NCBI GenBank assembly: GCA_030159075.1
Contig: BROG01001185.1
Coordinates: 30,001 to 94,000 of the forward strand
DNA length: 64,000 nt
DNA from: Atrina japonica
Lineage: Eukaryota > Mollusca > Bivalvia > Pterioida > Pinnidae
Direction: 5' to 3'
Within the stretch, counting starts at the first letter, position 1. Every line of letters starts with the position of its first letter. The position numbers and the translations under genes were made by a program. Under the pieces are notes generated by a model, which saw only the letters and a list, made by a program, of their open reading frames with translations, did not search any database and was not told where the DNA came from. Shown here in pieces: positions 1-12,245 of this stretch.

Positions 1-72
1 CACAAAATTTTATCTTAATGCTACTTTACCCCAAAATGGCCACAAATTTTGACCAGTTAGCAAAAGATAAAA

Positions 73-337
73 ACAGGCATTTTTCTGTCAATTTTGGGAA
101 AATGCCATTGGCAACACATTTTAATGTGATTTTGTGTCATATTGGGAAAAATTTTGTGTACACATGGAAATCTAGATGCATTTTTAAATGCATTTCTGCT
201 TAAAATTTTTTTTTCATTATCATGAGCTCAACATGAAATTGGGAATTTTTTCATCAAATTGGAAAAAATACATGCATTTTGCAATGGGGCTGAATTCTGA
301 ACCCGTGGCCCCATGGACACTATAGAAAAAGTCCTGT
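73..337. mobile_element. inverted-repeat element, family A
   Basis: About 265 bp. The left end ACAGGCATTTTTCTGT is a rough inverted match to the right end TATAGAAAAAGTCCTGT. The inside holds the family motif GGGAAAATGCCATTGG, which recurs at 13958 and, with small changes, at about 28560. No coding capacity; a non-autonomous DNA transposon is inferred. Confidence 0.5.
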
Positions 338-802
338 AAAATATGATGTTTGGCGGAAAAACTTAATGTAAACTGAACCATTACAAACAAGACAGAACAA
401 ATATAATACCCACCCCCACAAACTGGACTGTGTATACAGTTTAGTGGAAAGGGGGCGGGGAAGTCGAAGTGTGGGTCATTGCATTGATATAATGTACTCT
501 GTAAACAATCAGTATGAATATGAGATTGGTACACAAAAATTCTTGTGACCAGGGCCAAACCAACTATTCCCCACAATATCATAAGGGGCCAAACCAACTA
601 TTACCCACAATATCATAAAACCAAAACTCAAAATTTCCGGGCTGAAGTCAAATGATAAAGATCTGAAGAGACTAGTTTTTTCAAACCATTTTGTGAATTT
701 TTAGACTTCCCAATTTCAAAAAAATTTTGCTAAAATTCCCATTTCAGAAGCTCCAGGCCCCATTCTCTGCAAACATCTGAGGATATTATACCTCTGAGCT
801 AT
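338..802. other. intronic sequence with a 34-bp direct duplication
   Basis: No gene seen. A 34-bp segment containing GGGCCAAACCAACTATT occurs twice in tandem at 552 and 586. The rest is ordinary A+T-rich DNA. Confidence 0.5.
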
Positions 803-1122
803 TTCCTCATACATCCACCCTAGAGACACATTTGGACTGATCTAAGTCATTGATTTATAGAAGAGTCCATTGTTTTTCAGGGGTTGATGAGTTAAAACCA
901 TTCTTGAAGTTATTTACTAAGTTGCTAGGCAACTCATGTTTGCATCTGTTGATCCACATTAGCACAATTACATTATCAGACGATCTCTAGTGATTAAAAT
1001 TTGATATCCAACAAAAATGAAATAGAAGTTTTAAACTCATCAACCCCTGAAAAACAATGGACTCTTCTTTATATCAATGAATAAGGCCAGTCCAAATGTT
1101 TATTTAGGGGTCAATAAGTTAA
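803..1122. mobile_element. pair of family B elements in inverted orientation
   Basis: Two copies of the roughly 90-bp family B element (803-896 and 1031-1122) face each other about 135 bp apart. The facing ends, AGGGGTTGATGAGTTAAA and its reverse complement, match over roughly 38 bp, so the whole could fold as one large hairpin. It may be a single two-armed element like the one at 13250-13460. Confidence 0.55.
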
Positions 1123-1357
1123 TAATAATTTGCAGATTTGAAATGTTTATGAATAGGAAAATTGATTCAGGTTAAACTGCAAATGGATTGGAGTCTTCCA
1201 TTGTTCATAACGTGTGTAACAAGGAAAAACGTAATGTGATTCAATACTACAAAATATTAATGTTCTAAATCCAATGGGACCAATAATACATTTCACCTGA
1301 TGCATCAATAAATAGCAAACTAGAACGCCAATAATGGCTTGATTATTCTGCTTTGTA

Positions 1358-1569
<212 letters not shown>

Positions 1570-1651
1570 AAATAATAATAAATATAGTAAGCACCAGTAC
1601 GCTGGCCTGTGGTCAGTAAACAATACAACTATCTACTGGATTTCACATTTG

Positions 1652-1656
<5 letters not shown>

Positions 1657-1682
<26 letters not shown>
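1657..1682. repeat. poly(C) tract, 26 bp
   Basis: Uninterrupted run of C on the plus strand. The length in the real genome is uncertain because sequencers handle such tracts badly. Confidence 0.95.
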
Positions 1683-1840
1683 TGGTTGTCCAGTGAAAGA
1701 CATATAAAGAATGAATGTGAGTGCTGTCTTCAATTATTGTTACAGGTACGTAAATCTTACAAAGTAATCTATCTCATCTGGAATACAAACTGGACATGTC
1801 TTGTCCTCACATGTTATCCTTGGTTATTGTTTATCTATAT

Positions 1841-2014
1841 TACAATGAAACTTGTATATAACCACCTCCTTAGGGACACAAAAAAACCTTTATAGGGAGG
1901 TGGTCTTTCTGTAGAGGTTGATTTGTAAACAAATGGTATTACTGTGGACAGCAAAGAATGGTCTTTGTGACCAGATGGTCTTTATACACAGGTGGTCACT
2001 AGAGCAGGTTTTAT
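1841..2014. mobile_element. family C element (TA-flanked inverted-repeat element)
   Basis: The left end TACAATGAAACTTG matches the family C end TACAGTRAARCYTG. The body repeats GGTGGTCTTTATACACAGG-type motifs and the right end is degraded (AGCAGGTTTTATT). TA borders and CAGT ends resemble Tc1/mariner-type small elements; the class is inferred. Confidence 0.55.
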
Positions 2015-2118
2015 TTGTGGGCCTGTAGAATTTTGATGGGATTAGTATATTTTTTATGCTTTATGCAAGTGGCCAACAAGGCTAAGGAAAAACATGGTTA
2101 CTTCGATCCCTGATATAC

Positions 2119-2120
<2 letters not shown>

Positions 2121-2152
<32 letters not shown>
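2121..2152. repeat. (TA)n microsatellite
   Basis: About 32 bp of alternating T and A. Confidence 0.95.
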
Positions 2153-2154
<2 letters not shown>

Positions 2155-2581
2155 TTTTCATAGGATAAAGGTTAATCATCTTTTTATTTTACATTTTATT
2201 GACTTCATTAAACCAAATCAAAGAATGATTTGATTTAGTGTTTATCGAAGGCACAAAGAAATATTAGAAAGTTAATTTGAAACAGATGTTAAAGAAATTT
2301 TTTCCATTTTATCAGAATTTTTGCATTATTCATGCCAATACATTGTGACAGAACTTCAGGCTGAGCTTTTGGGATTTATTTTCTTTCATCCGAGCATCAA
2401 TATCTATTCAGAGATTCTATTTCCTGTTTAACTGTTGGCCATGGCTCGGTGGTTTGATACATTGCCTCACAATTGCGATGGTCAATGTTTATTTTGCGAT
2501 CTTGGTCATGACCAAGATTTGAGGGAGTTGCTGTTCCTTTGCTGAAGTTTCGGCATGACAAAACAGTGAGGTGTATTTTTT
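2153..2581. other. intronic sequence, nothing recognised
   Basis: A+T-rich DNA with no open frame, splice-bounded exon or repeat that I can support. Confidence 0.4.
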
Positions 2582-2689
2582 TAACTTGTCGATCCCTGAA
2601 TTAACAATGAACTCTTCCCTAAATCAAAGACTTGTCAACCCCTTAATAAACAATGAACTCTTCTCTAAATCAAATACTTGGTGAATTAA
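2582..2689. mobile_element. degenerate tandem family B fragments
   Basis: Two adjacent, decayed copies of the family B arm (the motif AACAATGAACTCTTC occurs twice, about 50 bp apart) immediately downstream of the 2844-2715 exon. Confidence 0.4.
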
Positions 2690-2714
2690 AAATGAAGCAA
2701 AAACGATGACCTAC

Positions 2715-2844
2715 CTTTCTGTATCTTTGACGGGGACTGATTAATAACGATAGACTTTGTTCCTGCTTTACTCTGCACAGATCCGCTCCTCTGTTTTTGG
2801 GCCGGCGTTGATTGTTTACTTGATTTTGTGCTCGGGCGACTTTC
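2715..2844 (-). CDS. internal exon, Ser/Lys-rich linker of the same gene
   Basis: Minus-strand exon of 130 bp, phase 0 at its start and phase 1 at its end. The acceptor TTTTCTTTTAAAG has a good pyrimidine tract and the donor is AAG|GTAGGT. It encodes 43 residues beginning ESRPSTKSSKQSTPAQ and ending INQSPSKIQK. It is basic and Ser/Thr/Gln rich with SP and TP sites, typical of a disordered and possibly phosphorylated region. Local G+C is well above the surrounding intron. It follows the exon at 15459-15397 in frame. The ending phase requires a further exon left of the window start. Function is unknown. Confidence 0.7.
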
Positions 2845-2962
2845 CTTTAAAAGAAAAAGTAAAAACTAAAACACTGTCAACAACAAATGAAATCAGAGTA
2901 TAGAAAGGGGACAGCGAATGATGCAGTTTGGATTACAAGTAAAAGGAAGTTGTTGATAAGTT

Positions 2963-3045
2963 GGGCCTGGTAGCTCAGTGAGAAGAGCTGCTACACAAAT
3001 GAGAGAGGTTTGGAGTTTGATTCCCAGTCGCTACCTATATCATGT
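2963..3045 (+). mobile_element. tRNA-derived SINE head
   Basis: A tRNA-like sequence with an A box close to consensus (TAGCTCAGTGAG) and a B box GAGTTTGATTCCC at the right distance for an RNA polymerase III promoter. It lacks a convincing acceptor stem and cloverleaf, so it is called SINE-derived and not a tRNA gene. Confidence 0.5.
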
Positions 3046-3067
3046 TTTTCTGCTATCATAAAACCCG

Positions 3068-3757
3068 TCTCAAGTGATAAAACTTACAAAAGACCACCTG
3101 CCTTGAGAGACAACTCTCATGAAAGTCCACCTGTCTTGTGAGACCACTCTTATAAAAGATCACCTGTCTTGTGAGACCATTCTTATAAAAGATCACCTGT
3201 CTTATGAGACCATTCTTATAAAAGATCACCTGTCTTGAGAGACCACTCTTATAAAAGATCACCTGTCTTGTGAGACCACTATCATAAAAGATCACCTGTC
3301 TTATGAGACCACTCTTATAAAAGATCACCTGTCTTGAGAGACCACTCTTATAAAAGATCACCTGTCTTGAGAGACCACTCTTATAAAAGATCACCTGTCT
3401 TATGAGACCATTCTTATAAAAGATCACCTGTCTTGAGAGACCACTCTTATAAAAGATCACCTGTCTTGAGAGACCACTATCATAAAAGATCACCTGTCTT
3501 ATGAGACCACTATCATAAAAGATTACCTGTCTTGTGAGACCACTCTTATAAAAGATCACCTGTCTTATGAGACCACTATCATAAAAGATTACCTGTCTTG
3601 TGAGACCACTCTTATAAAAGATCACCTGTCTTGAGAGACCACTATCATAAAAGATCACCTGTCTTGTGAGACCACTATCATAAAAGATCACCTGTCTTGA
3701 GAGACCACAAGTCATGAACATCTTGAATGACCACCTGTCTTGAGAGAACACTCAGTT
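3068..3757. repeat. 33-bp minisatellite
   Basis: About 20 units of 33 bp containing AAAAGATCACCTGTCTTG. Since 33 is a multiple of three and the unit lacks a stop in one minus frame, a 231-codon open frame results; it is not a gene. The unit motif (CACCTGTCTT plus GAGACCAC) is shared with family C elements. Confidence 0.92.
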
Positions 3758-4009
3758 GTTCATCTTATACTAAAGGAATATTTGGCACTGTTGACACCAT
3801 TTAAATTCGAAAATTTTCTAAAACTAAGATAGTCATTTTTTTTACGGTTGTTACTCTTAGAGGGATTTAGGCTATACTTTTAGATGTATTATTTGGCCCT
3901 GTATGACACCACTTTATCTTTAGAAAAACACATACTTTTCAAAATGGAGCTCAACTGATGACGTCTAATTGACAGAAACGGTATTGTCTTTAGCACTATA
4001 ACTTTGGTA
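3758..4009. repeat. dispersed 250-bp repeat, copy 1
   Basis: This segment is the imperfect reverse complement of 35751-36003. It begins GTTCATCTTATACTAAAGGA and ends near ACTTTGGTA. There is no coding frame and the repeat class is unknown. Confidence 0.65.
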
Positions 4010-4346
4010 TTATGTCTATAATATATATATAATCATGAATTCATATATTTGCAAAAAAGCCCCCTAAATGAGAAAAGTGAATTTAGTTTTTACAAAATAT
4101 CAGATATTTATAATATTAAAAGAATAATCTTCATTGTAATAGGGTTTGTGGTTTTCCTTTTCTGTAGAATAACTCGTACAATATCATTGACAAACCAAGT
4201 ATCCTTCTCATCTTGAATAATATTAATTTGACATTTTAAACATTTTACACAATTTTGCAATCTTACGGCAGCAAACAAGATCTTAACATTATGGTTGGAG
4301 AAAAGGCAACTTGTAAGGTGTAGTACATACAAGAAAATTGAGAAAA
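4010..4346. other. intronic sequence with an A+T-rich open frame
   Basis: A minus-strand frame (4359-4108) is open but A+T driven and has no splice context. No gene is supported. Confidence 0.35.
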
Positions 4347-4432
4347 TTAACCCTATCACACCTTAGTTTCTGAGTGGTATATTCTTTTCTATTGTTTAAG
4401 ACCAGTCTATTGTGGATCCAGTTATCAGGGGC
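4347..4432. mobile_element. family D element, degenerate
   Basis: Begins TTAACCCTATCAC and contains AAGACCAGTCTATTGTGG. It matches the roughly 88-bp family D seen more clearly at 7387 and 33306. Confidence 0.4.
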
Positions 4433-4688
4433 ACAGCAAATTTGAATCAGACACAGGCTAAACAATGCCGATTATGTTACTTTGCAAAAGAATTAACGGA
4501 TTTGGTATACTAATTCAGTTGTCTCCCCTTGACTTTTTCATCAATTATATTTCATATTCTAGGTACAATGATAACAGTAAAAGTGAAATACAAAAATAAA
4601 TAAATACATGTAAATAAATGAAATATGTTGAAGTTTACCATCCCCATACCCAGTGATCCACACACCCAATTATATTCAATGTTTTGGT

Positions 4689-4773
4689 TATAACCCTTTT
4701 CACCCCTAAAAATATAAATGGTATGCTCTTTACTAGGATTTTGGATCAGTCTATCATGACCTGTAGGGTATTA
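4689..4773. mobile_element. family D element
   Basis: Starts ATAACCCTTTTCACCCCT and carries the internal motif ATGGTATGCTCTTT. The right end CTGTAGGGTATTAAG is the eroded inverted end. Confidence 0.5.
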
Positions 4774-5251
4774 AGTGAAGAAAGTTCATACCTTTGGTTT
4801 GGTTATAGTGAGTTTGTTTTTCGCCTTCCCATGCATTGTGATTCTTTTCAAATATGTACATCCATTTTAAAACTGATCGATGTTAATTTTTCTATACAAC
4901 ATATTTCAAGTTTCTTTCAGTGCTATTAAAACTCCATACATAGATTTTTCAAACATTTTTAAAGAGAATTGGTGTTTGCCTGGAGAAATGCAGTGTGATA
5001 TTGAAATAAAATAAATGAACACAAAAATCAAAGAACGTAAAAAAAAAGATAAGAAAGGAAAATAAATAAGATTTTCAGTTAATTTGATAAGCCACCACAG
5101 AGAAAAATTTTAGACAGGAAAAAAAGTTGAAAAAAAATCATTTCAAGGTAATTGGTCAAGCCACTGGTCAACTGTGGGTATTTTTTTTGCTTCATTTTTT
5201 GTCCATAAAATTATACGACTATTTAAAAAGTTCCTCATGCACTCTGTCAAT

Positions 5252-5462
5252 TTAATTTTTTTTTAAAAGTTTTTTCCCATATTCAGTGAATAACAGAATA
5301 GCAACATATTTGAAACAAGGAATTTTGATGTCGGACATTAATTTTGTATCGATATCCAAAACAATTCCCTTGTCCATTGAAAAACAATGATTCAAATAAT
5401 CACGGTAATCCATTTCAAATTCTGGAACTCGGATAATCCCAACGGACACAAATACAAGCTTC
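5252..5462 (-). CDS. candidate terminal exon or unrelated open frame
   Basis: Minus-strand open frame of about 70 codons after a good acceptor (TTATTCTTGGACTGTAG), ending in TAA. The peptide contains VPEFEMDYRDYLNHCF and ends GKKLLKKN. It is less A+T biased than the flanks and reads like protein. It begins in phase 2, so it does not fit the phase 0 end of the exon at 15459-15397. No AATAAA is obvious just downstream. It could be a terminal exon of an alternative transcript, a remnant of another gene, or chance. No motif is recognised. Confidence 0.2.
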
Positions 5463-7386
5463 CTACAGTCCAAGAATAAGAATAAAAACAATTACAGCCA
5501 TACATCCATTGTAAACTGAATATCAGCTATCCCTTTCGTTGAATTGCTTCAGAAAATCAATGAGAAAACAAACGCAATTGCTAAACACCGTTATAATTTG
5601 ATCATTTGCATTCTAACTTTTCTCTTTGATTTTTTTGTTATTCCTATCTTGGTTAATTATCAAAAATATTTTGTATAATGATGTCAAACGTCCTTAAAAA
5701 AAACATCGGGTGAGTTCTAACGATCAGACTATAAATTGTTGCCATGTTAACAATACATTTCTTCCTGTGTTCTGGAGAAATCAATGATTAATACTATCTG
5801 TAGTAAAAGGACTCTGTCAACCGGATGTGTCAAGAGGCCTTCTAAATGTATGTATACGAGCAATGATATTGGAAACTTCTGATCATAAAAACGGCATCAA
5901 AAGCACCAGAAATTTAACAACTGATGAGGCATGATTATCCCCTCAATTTGTGGGACTGTGAGGTGATTAGACAGACCAGTTTTCATCTGCTCTGGATGAT
6001 GCAAAAGAACAGAAGGCCAGGTATTTTAAAATTGATGTAATTAAAAGCCTCAATAATCAATGGATGAATTTAAACAAGGTTACAACACGTACTCTTGCTG
6101 CTAAATCAATGGCCGTACAGGTGAGCAGAAAGACGACGGCAGTTAACTTCCTGTTGAGAGCAAATCTAATTACGGAACAAGTTTTCAATTTTCCATGTTT
6201 ACGAGGTTGTGGAGAGAACATCAATGACTAGACGCGCAAGTCACGCAAACGATTAAAATCAAATTTGTCCGACTTTTGTATCGTTAATTATTTCATGATT
6301 ATGCCATTACTGACGCAAAATGAAATTGTACGTACATTTGTTCCAGTTCTGTAGGTTGTTTTATCATCATATTGTTTAGTATAAGAGCCCCACAGGCCTA
6401 TAATGCTCACCTGGGCTGACACACTGACACAAGCAGATAGTCAATTATAAAGAACTTGGTTGATTGGTTATAGGGTAACAAAGTAAAATGCATACAGTCT
6501 ACTGGGGAGGATCGAGTCGGGTGAACCTGTTCTTGACCTGGACGAGTTTAAATCTGAGGTACCGGGTAATAAATTACACCGGCAAGGGTTTTCGTTGCTA
6601 CTTGTCAACATACATAAGTAGATAAGAGAGTATCCAGTGAGAAATAAAACATTTTCCTTGTGCAGCTTGTTATATTCGAAAAGTGAGTAGAATCATCCGT
6701 ATGATAATCAGGTTACTCTGCCCATCATCTTTTACAAATCAGATGATAACCAAGTGCTCAAAGGGACTATAATGTTCAACTAAGCACAAATTGACACAAA
6801 CACACAATTTATTGTAAAGAAAAACTAGTTTGATTGGTTATAGGATATGTAATATCTTAAATTGGGATATTTTGGTACTGCTAAAATTTGGCCACAGAGG
6901 TCATAAAATGAAGGATTATTTTTTGGTCACTTAAAATTTTGGCCACATATGTTTACACCATCAGATCTCGGTCTTGTTGTGTTGAGCATTCTGGGTGTTA
7001 TCAAAATATTATAAAGTGCCCATAGAATAATTAGATTTGTTATGCGACATAGTTCTTCAATGAGATTAACGTCCGCACGGCATTATTTTAAAAACCTCTC
7101 GCTGGTTAATCTATAAAACACTATTTGAAAAAAAAGAACTGGTACAGATATTGTGTACATAATTTAGATGGTCTAATTTTAGCCTAAGGATGGTCAAATT
7201 TCAACAATGACCAAAATGTCCCAAATTATGGTACCAAAGGCTCAGATGGGTTATAAGAATACCGATACTTTTGTAAAGGGTGAAATGAATTAGGGTGTTG
7301 ATAAATCTGCGAGTTGGTGAATATTGACAAAAGAATAAATGTATGTAATGTATGACAGGCTAACTTAGCATAACCAAATGTTAGTT
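5463..7386. other. long intronic stretch with Helitron-like head fragments
   Basis: No exon can be supported. Two related segments occur near 6380-6480 and 6720-6850, both containing a GCTCA or GTTCA motif followed by TTGATTGGTTATAGG. The first begins AAGAGCCCCACAGGCC, like the Helitron 5' ends elsewhere in the window. Confidence 0.35.
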
Positions 7387-7471
7387 TTAACCCTTTCACC
7401 TCTGAAAATCAAGATGGTATGCTCTATTTTATTGTTAAGTCCAGTCTATTTTGGTCTGTAGGGTTGAAAGT
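7387..7471. mobile_element. family D element
   Basis: 85 bp from TTAACCCTTTCACCTCT to GTAGGGTTGAAAG. The ends form an imperfect inverted repeat. Internal motifs are ATGGTATGCTCTA and AAGTCCAGTCTATTTTGG. Confidence 0.6.
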
Positions 7472-7974
7472 TACTCTCAATCCAGGCATTCAATCAACTA
7501 GCAAGATTTTGTCAGAAGGAAGAAAGACATGAAAATTAAACCCTGTGGAATTAAATCCCTAAGTAATGAAGTCAAAATAATCCAATATAAGTGGACGTTA
7601 GTTCAAACGAAATTTGGTGATCCCAGGAAAAACTGAAAATAGAATGTTCCATCTTTTGCTTTCTGGAATATCATATATAGAACAGAGATTATTCCATATG
7701 AATACTCCAAAAGGGGAGAAAGGTTCCTGTTAAACATTAACAAATATACATTCCAAGATAAACAATATGGAAAATATTGAATTTTATCTTTTCAACTAAG
7801 CGAGAGAAAAAAAACAGAAAGAAAACGGAAATTAATTCTTGTTTCCAAGCAGAGACACATTTAAATAATCAGTCCTTCTCAAGCTGTGAAACAGATTTGA
7901 CAGAAAATCAATACACAATCAATATCATTTGTTTACACATCTCTGAAATGTAAACATCATCTTTGTATTTTAAA

Positions 7975-8565
7975 GTCATGTTGAACTGCATAGAACAGTA
8001 CATTCACCTGGTTCTTTTACTGCATTGACTGTGTATAACAGATTGCAATGTTATGCTCAGAACAGTACAATTATCTGGTTCTATCATTGTATTTACAATG
8101 TATTGCTGATTGTGAGGTCATGCTTAGAACAGTACAATCATTCATCTGGTCCTTTACTGCATTTACTGTGTATAACAGATTGAAATGTCATGCTCAGAAC
8201 AGTACAATTTTCTGGTTCTTTTATCACATTTATTGTATTTCGCTGTTTGTGAAGTCATGCTTAGAACAGAACAATCATCTGGTTCTTCTACAACATTTAC
8301 TGTGTATGACTGATCGCAAGGTCATGCTTACACCAGTAAAATTACCCAGCTCTTTCAGTACATTTACTGTGTATTGCTGATTGTAAAGTCATGCTTAAAA
8401 CAGTACAATCATCTGGTTCTATCACTGCATTTACTGTATATATGCTGATTTTTAAGTCATGCTTAGAAGAGTACAATCAATCATCTGGTTCTTTACCGCA
8501 CTTACTGTGTATGTTATGTTCAGAACAGTATAATCATCCAGTTATATCACTGCATTGACTTGGTT
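7975..8565. repeat. degenerate minisatellite, unit about 68 bp
   Basis: At least eight copies of a unit containing ATGCTTAGAACAGTACAATC and ATTTACTGTGTAT, spaced 65 to 72 bp apart. Divergence between units suggests an old array. Confidence 0.85.
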
Positions 8566-8604
8566 AATTGTATATCTTTGCTTGTAAATTAATGATGTAC
8601 TACT

Positions 8605-8739
<135 letters not shown>

Positions 8740-9099
8740 ATATAAGGTTATCAGTTCAGTAACACAAGAGACTTATATTACAAAATTAGTTAAAATATTT
8801 CAATTTTTTAGTAATTTTAACATGATTACATGATGTAAATTAGAGCAATATCAAAAGTAAAAAAAAAAAGTCATCCACAGGCAAAGTAAAATCAATTGCA
8901 AAATATTGGAGGCAGAACTTGTCACACAAAAGCTGAAGCATTTGAACTCATTGACCTTTAACCCCTATGAACTAATGGACTTGACAACAATGGCTTGGCT
9001 GAGTCCATTTGTGTCATGACGGTAAATAAGTAAATTTTAATTTCTGAAGCAAACCATTAGTGTGCCATGTTTTTTTCTGCATGCATATACATGTGCAAC

Positions 9100-9205
9100 A
9101 GGCGAGGAAAAATGTGTGACCAGACCGGGAATCGAACCCAGGACATTCCTAATACTAGCAGGACTCTCTTACCAGCTGAACTACACGTATGAAGGCCGAT
9201 ACCCA
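9100..9205 (-). mobile_element. tRNA-derived SINE, minus strand
   Basis: On the minus strand there is an A box TAGTTCAGCTGG and a B box GGTTCGATTCC, both full matches to the Pol III consensus. The A/B spacing is longer than in a normal tRNA and no cloverleaf can be closed, so this is a SINE head and not a tRNA gene. Confidence 0.6.
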
Positions 9206-9917
<712 letters not shown>

Positions 9918-10271
9918 ACCTGTTTCATATATTACTGGTATTTCTAAGGAAATGAATCTTCACAGATTATGATGTTTAGGTGTCAAAATTTTATGTTCAC
10001 TTAAATTTTGGATTTAGTTTTTTTATCTTTTTCCATCCAACAATTTTTTACTAATTCGGAGGTGTCACCAGAATTAGATGAAGAGCATAGAGTTGTGACC
10101 TGTGCTATGGACTAATGTCTACGTATTTAGGGTTCACCAATGTGCCAAACTTACTGGACACAGGGATTCAGTTTTTAAGTTCCATACAAAATATTGGTGA
10201 CATCCAATTCTCTTGTCAAGCACTTGGCAAAGAACCAAAAGCACTTGGCAAAGAACCAATCACTGCCTTCT

Positions 10272-10360
10272 CTGATCCTTTCAACCCTACAGGTCACAAT
10301 AGACTGGTCTTAACAATAAAAAGAGCATACCATATTGATTTCCAGGGGTGAAAGAGCTAA
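10272..10360. mobile_element. family D element (opposite orientation)
   Basis: Runs from CCTTTCAACCCTACAG to CAGGGGTGAAAGAGCTAA, with internal AGACTGGTCTTAACAATA and AGAGCATACCAT. It is the reverse complement arrangement of the copy at 7387. Confidence 0.6.
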
Positions 10361-10504
10361 CAATCTTAGGAATCAATCCTAGGACTTCATGATCATGGCA
10401 GGTACACTCTACCTCTAGACCGAAGCAAGTGGTTACTCTTTAGGTTTTTACTACCTCAACTCAAGACAATACAAGAAACCACTAAGGTAAAAAAAAATCA
10501 ATAT

Positions 10505-10758
10505 TTTTAACAATTTTATTTTTGATTTGATTTTTGGTTTTGTGCCATACTCAACAATCTTTCAGTCATATGATGGCGTCTAGTTTTTATTGGTGGAGGA
10601 GAAACCACGGCTACCTGGGTAAAGACCACCGACCTTCCGCAAGAAAACTGGCAAACTTTCCTATTAAATTTGAAATGACCCTAGTGGGATTCAAATCAGA
10701 GGTGAGAGGCCGTGTGATTTAAAGCACAATGCTCTAACCACACAGCCACGGAGGCCCC
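10505..10758 (-). mobile_element. tRNA-derived SINE with conserved bivalve-type core
   Basis: Read on the minus strand, the head has an A-box-like TGGCTGTGTGGTTAGAGC and a B-box-like GATTTGAATCC. The body has GTTTGCCAGTTTTCTTGCGG, TCCTCCACCAATAAAA and ATTGTTGAGT, and the tail is A-rich (AAAATCAAATCAAAAATAAA). The same head and body order occurs at 60742. The core resembles the shared central domains described for bivalve SINEs; that attribution is from memory. Confidence 0.7.
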
Positions 10759-10874
10759 TTTTTTGAAAATAGGTTTCCTATAGTTTATAAAAGGAAGTGA
10801 CAAATAATCCTAGTTGCTTAAGCTCTTTACACACCTGTTAGTCCTGAATAACAAAGAACTCTGCAAGTTTTCTT

Positions 10875-11440
10875 TAGTCAAATGATGTTAAGATGGGCAA
10901 ATTTAGTGCCTGTTTAGTGACATGATGTTAAGATGGGCAAAATCAATACCTGTATAGTGAAATGATGTTAAGATGGGCAAATCAATACCTGTCTAGTAAA
11001 ATGATGTTAAGATGGGCAAAATCAATACCTGTCTAGTGAAATGATGTTAAGATGGGCAAAATCAATACCTGTCTAGTGAAATGATGTTAAGATGGGCAAA
11101 ATCAATACCTGTCTAGTGAAATGATGTTTAGATGGGAAAATCAATACCTGTCTAGTAAAATGATGTTAAGATGGGCAAAATCAATACCTGTCTAGTAAAA
11201 TGATGTTAAGATGGGCAAATCAATACCTAACTAGTAAAATGATGTTAAGATGGGCAAATCAATACCTAACTAGTAAAATGATGTTCAGATGGGCAAAATC
11301 AATACCTAAATAGTAAAATGATGTTAAGATGGGCAAATCAATACCTAACTAGTAAAATGATGTTAAGATGGGCAAAATCAATACCTGTCTAGTGAAATGA
11401 TGTTAAGATGGGCAAATCAATACCTAACTAGGATGTTAAG
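10875..11440. repeat. 40-bp minisatellite
   Basis: About 14 units of 39-40 bp containing ATGATGTTAAGATGGGCAAA and TCAATACCT. Units differ mainly in CTGTCTAGTGA versus CTAACTAGTAA. Confidence 0.92.
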
Positions 11441-11850
11441 AATCAAATCATACCTCTAGTATAGTGAAAAATCAATGTCTATGAAATGATGTTAAGATGG
11501 GCAAAATCAATTACACATAAATGATGTTATGGGCAAAATCTCGCTGGTTCCAGATGGGAAAATCAATACCTGTCTAAATTTAACAAGGGCAAAATCAATA
11601 CCTGTCTAGTATATTTCAGGGGGTTACCTAACAGTAAAATGAAACATAAATCAATACTAACTAGTAAAATTTTCAGATGGGCCCCTAGTAACAATCAAAA
11701 TAATACCTAACTATGGTTTGGGCAAAATCAAGGATAAATGGGATGTGAAATCAATACCTAACTAGGATGTTAAGATGGGCAAATCAAGTTATCAAATAAA
11801 AGATGTACATTTTGAAATGATGTTAAGATGGGCAAAATCCATATACACAT
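11441..11850. repeat. disordered continuation of the 40-bp array
   Basis: The unit breaks into irregular fragments (AATCAATACC, GATGTTAAG, GGGCAAAATC) mixed with foreign words that become the next repeat. Such scrambling suggests either a real junction of two arrays or a consensus error in assembly. Confidence 0.6.
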
Positions 11851-12245
11851 AATATATGTCTCGCTGTTTTCCCATATACAAAATTTAATAAGGTAAGTAT
11901 GGTTTAAGGGGGTTGGGGCTAGTAAACCAAACATACACTACTGAATTTTTTCCCCAGAACAATCAATAATATATATGGTTCAGGGAGTGGGGCAGTGAAC
12001 CTTCATTATCAGCACCAATGAATGAGGTGGGGCAGGATCTCCAATACATTAAGCAATAATAATATATGGTTTAAGGGTGGGGCTATAGATTTTGAGTTAT
12101 AAGCAAAAATATAAATTTCAGGGAGTGGGGCAGAACCTCCATATGCACCACTAAATGTGTCTCCATAATAATCAATACTATATCTGGTTTAAGGGTGGGG
12201 GGCTGTGAACGGTTTTGAAGTTATAAGCGAAAATTTAATTTAGAC
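11851..12245. repeat. degenerate tandem repeat, unit roughly 100 bp or more
   Basis: Words such as ATATGGTTTAAGGGTGGGGC and GAGTTATAAGC recur four or so times with large differences between units. Confidence 0.6.

Noticed and set aside
3056..3751. 231-codon frame with an 11-residue repeat
   Set aside because: Direct consequence of a 33-bp unit; no evidence of transcription.
4108..4359. 83-codon minus frame
   Set aside because: Ile/Leu/Lys-rich from A+T composition, no splice sites and no recognisable motif.
9100..9205. tRNA gene
   Set aside because: A and B boxes are good, but the spacing is too long and no acceptor stem pairs; it is a SINE head. The same holds at 2963, 10690, 55650 and 60742.
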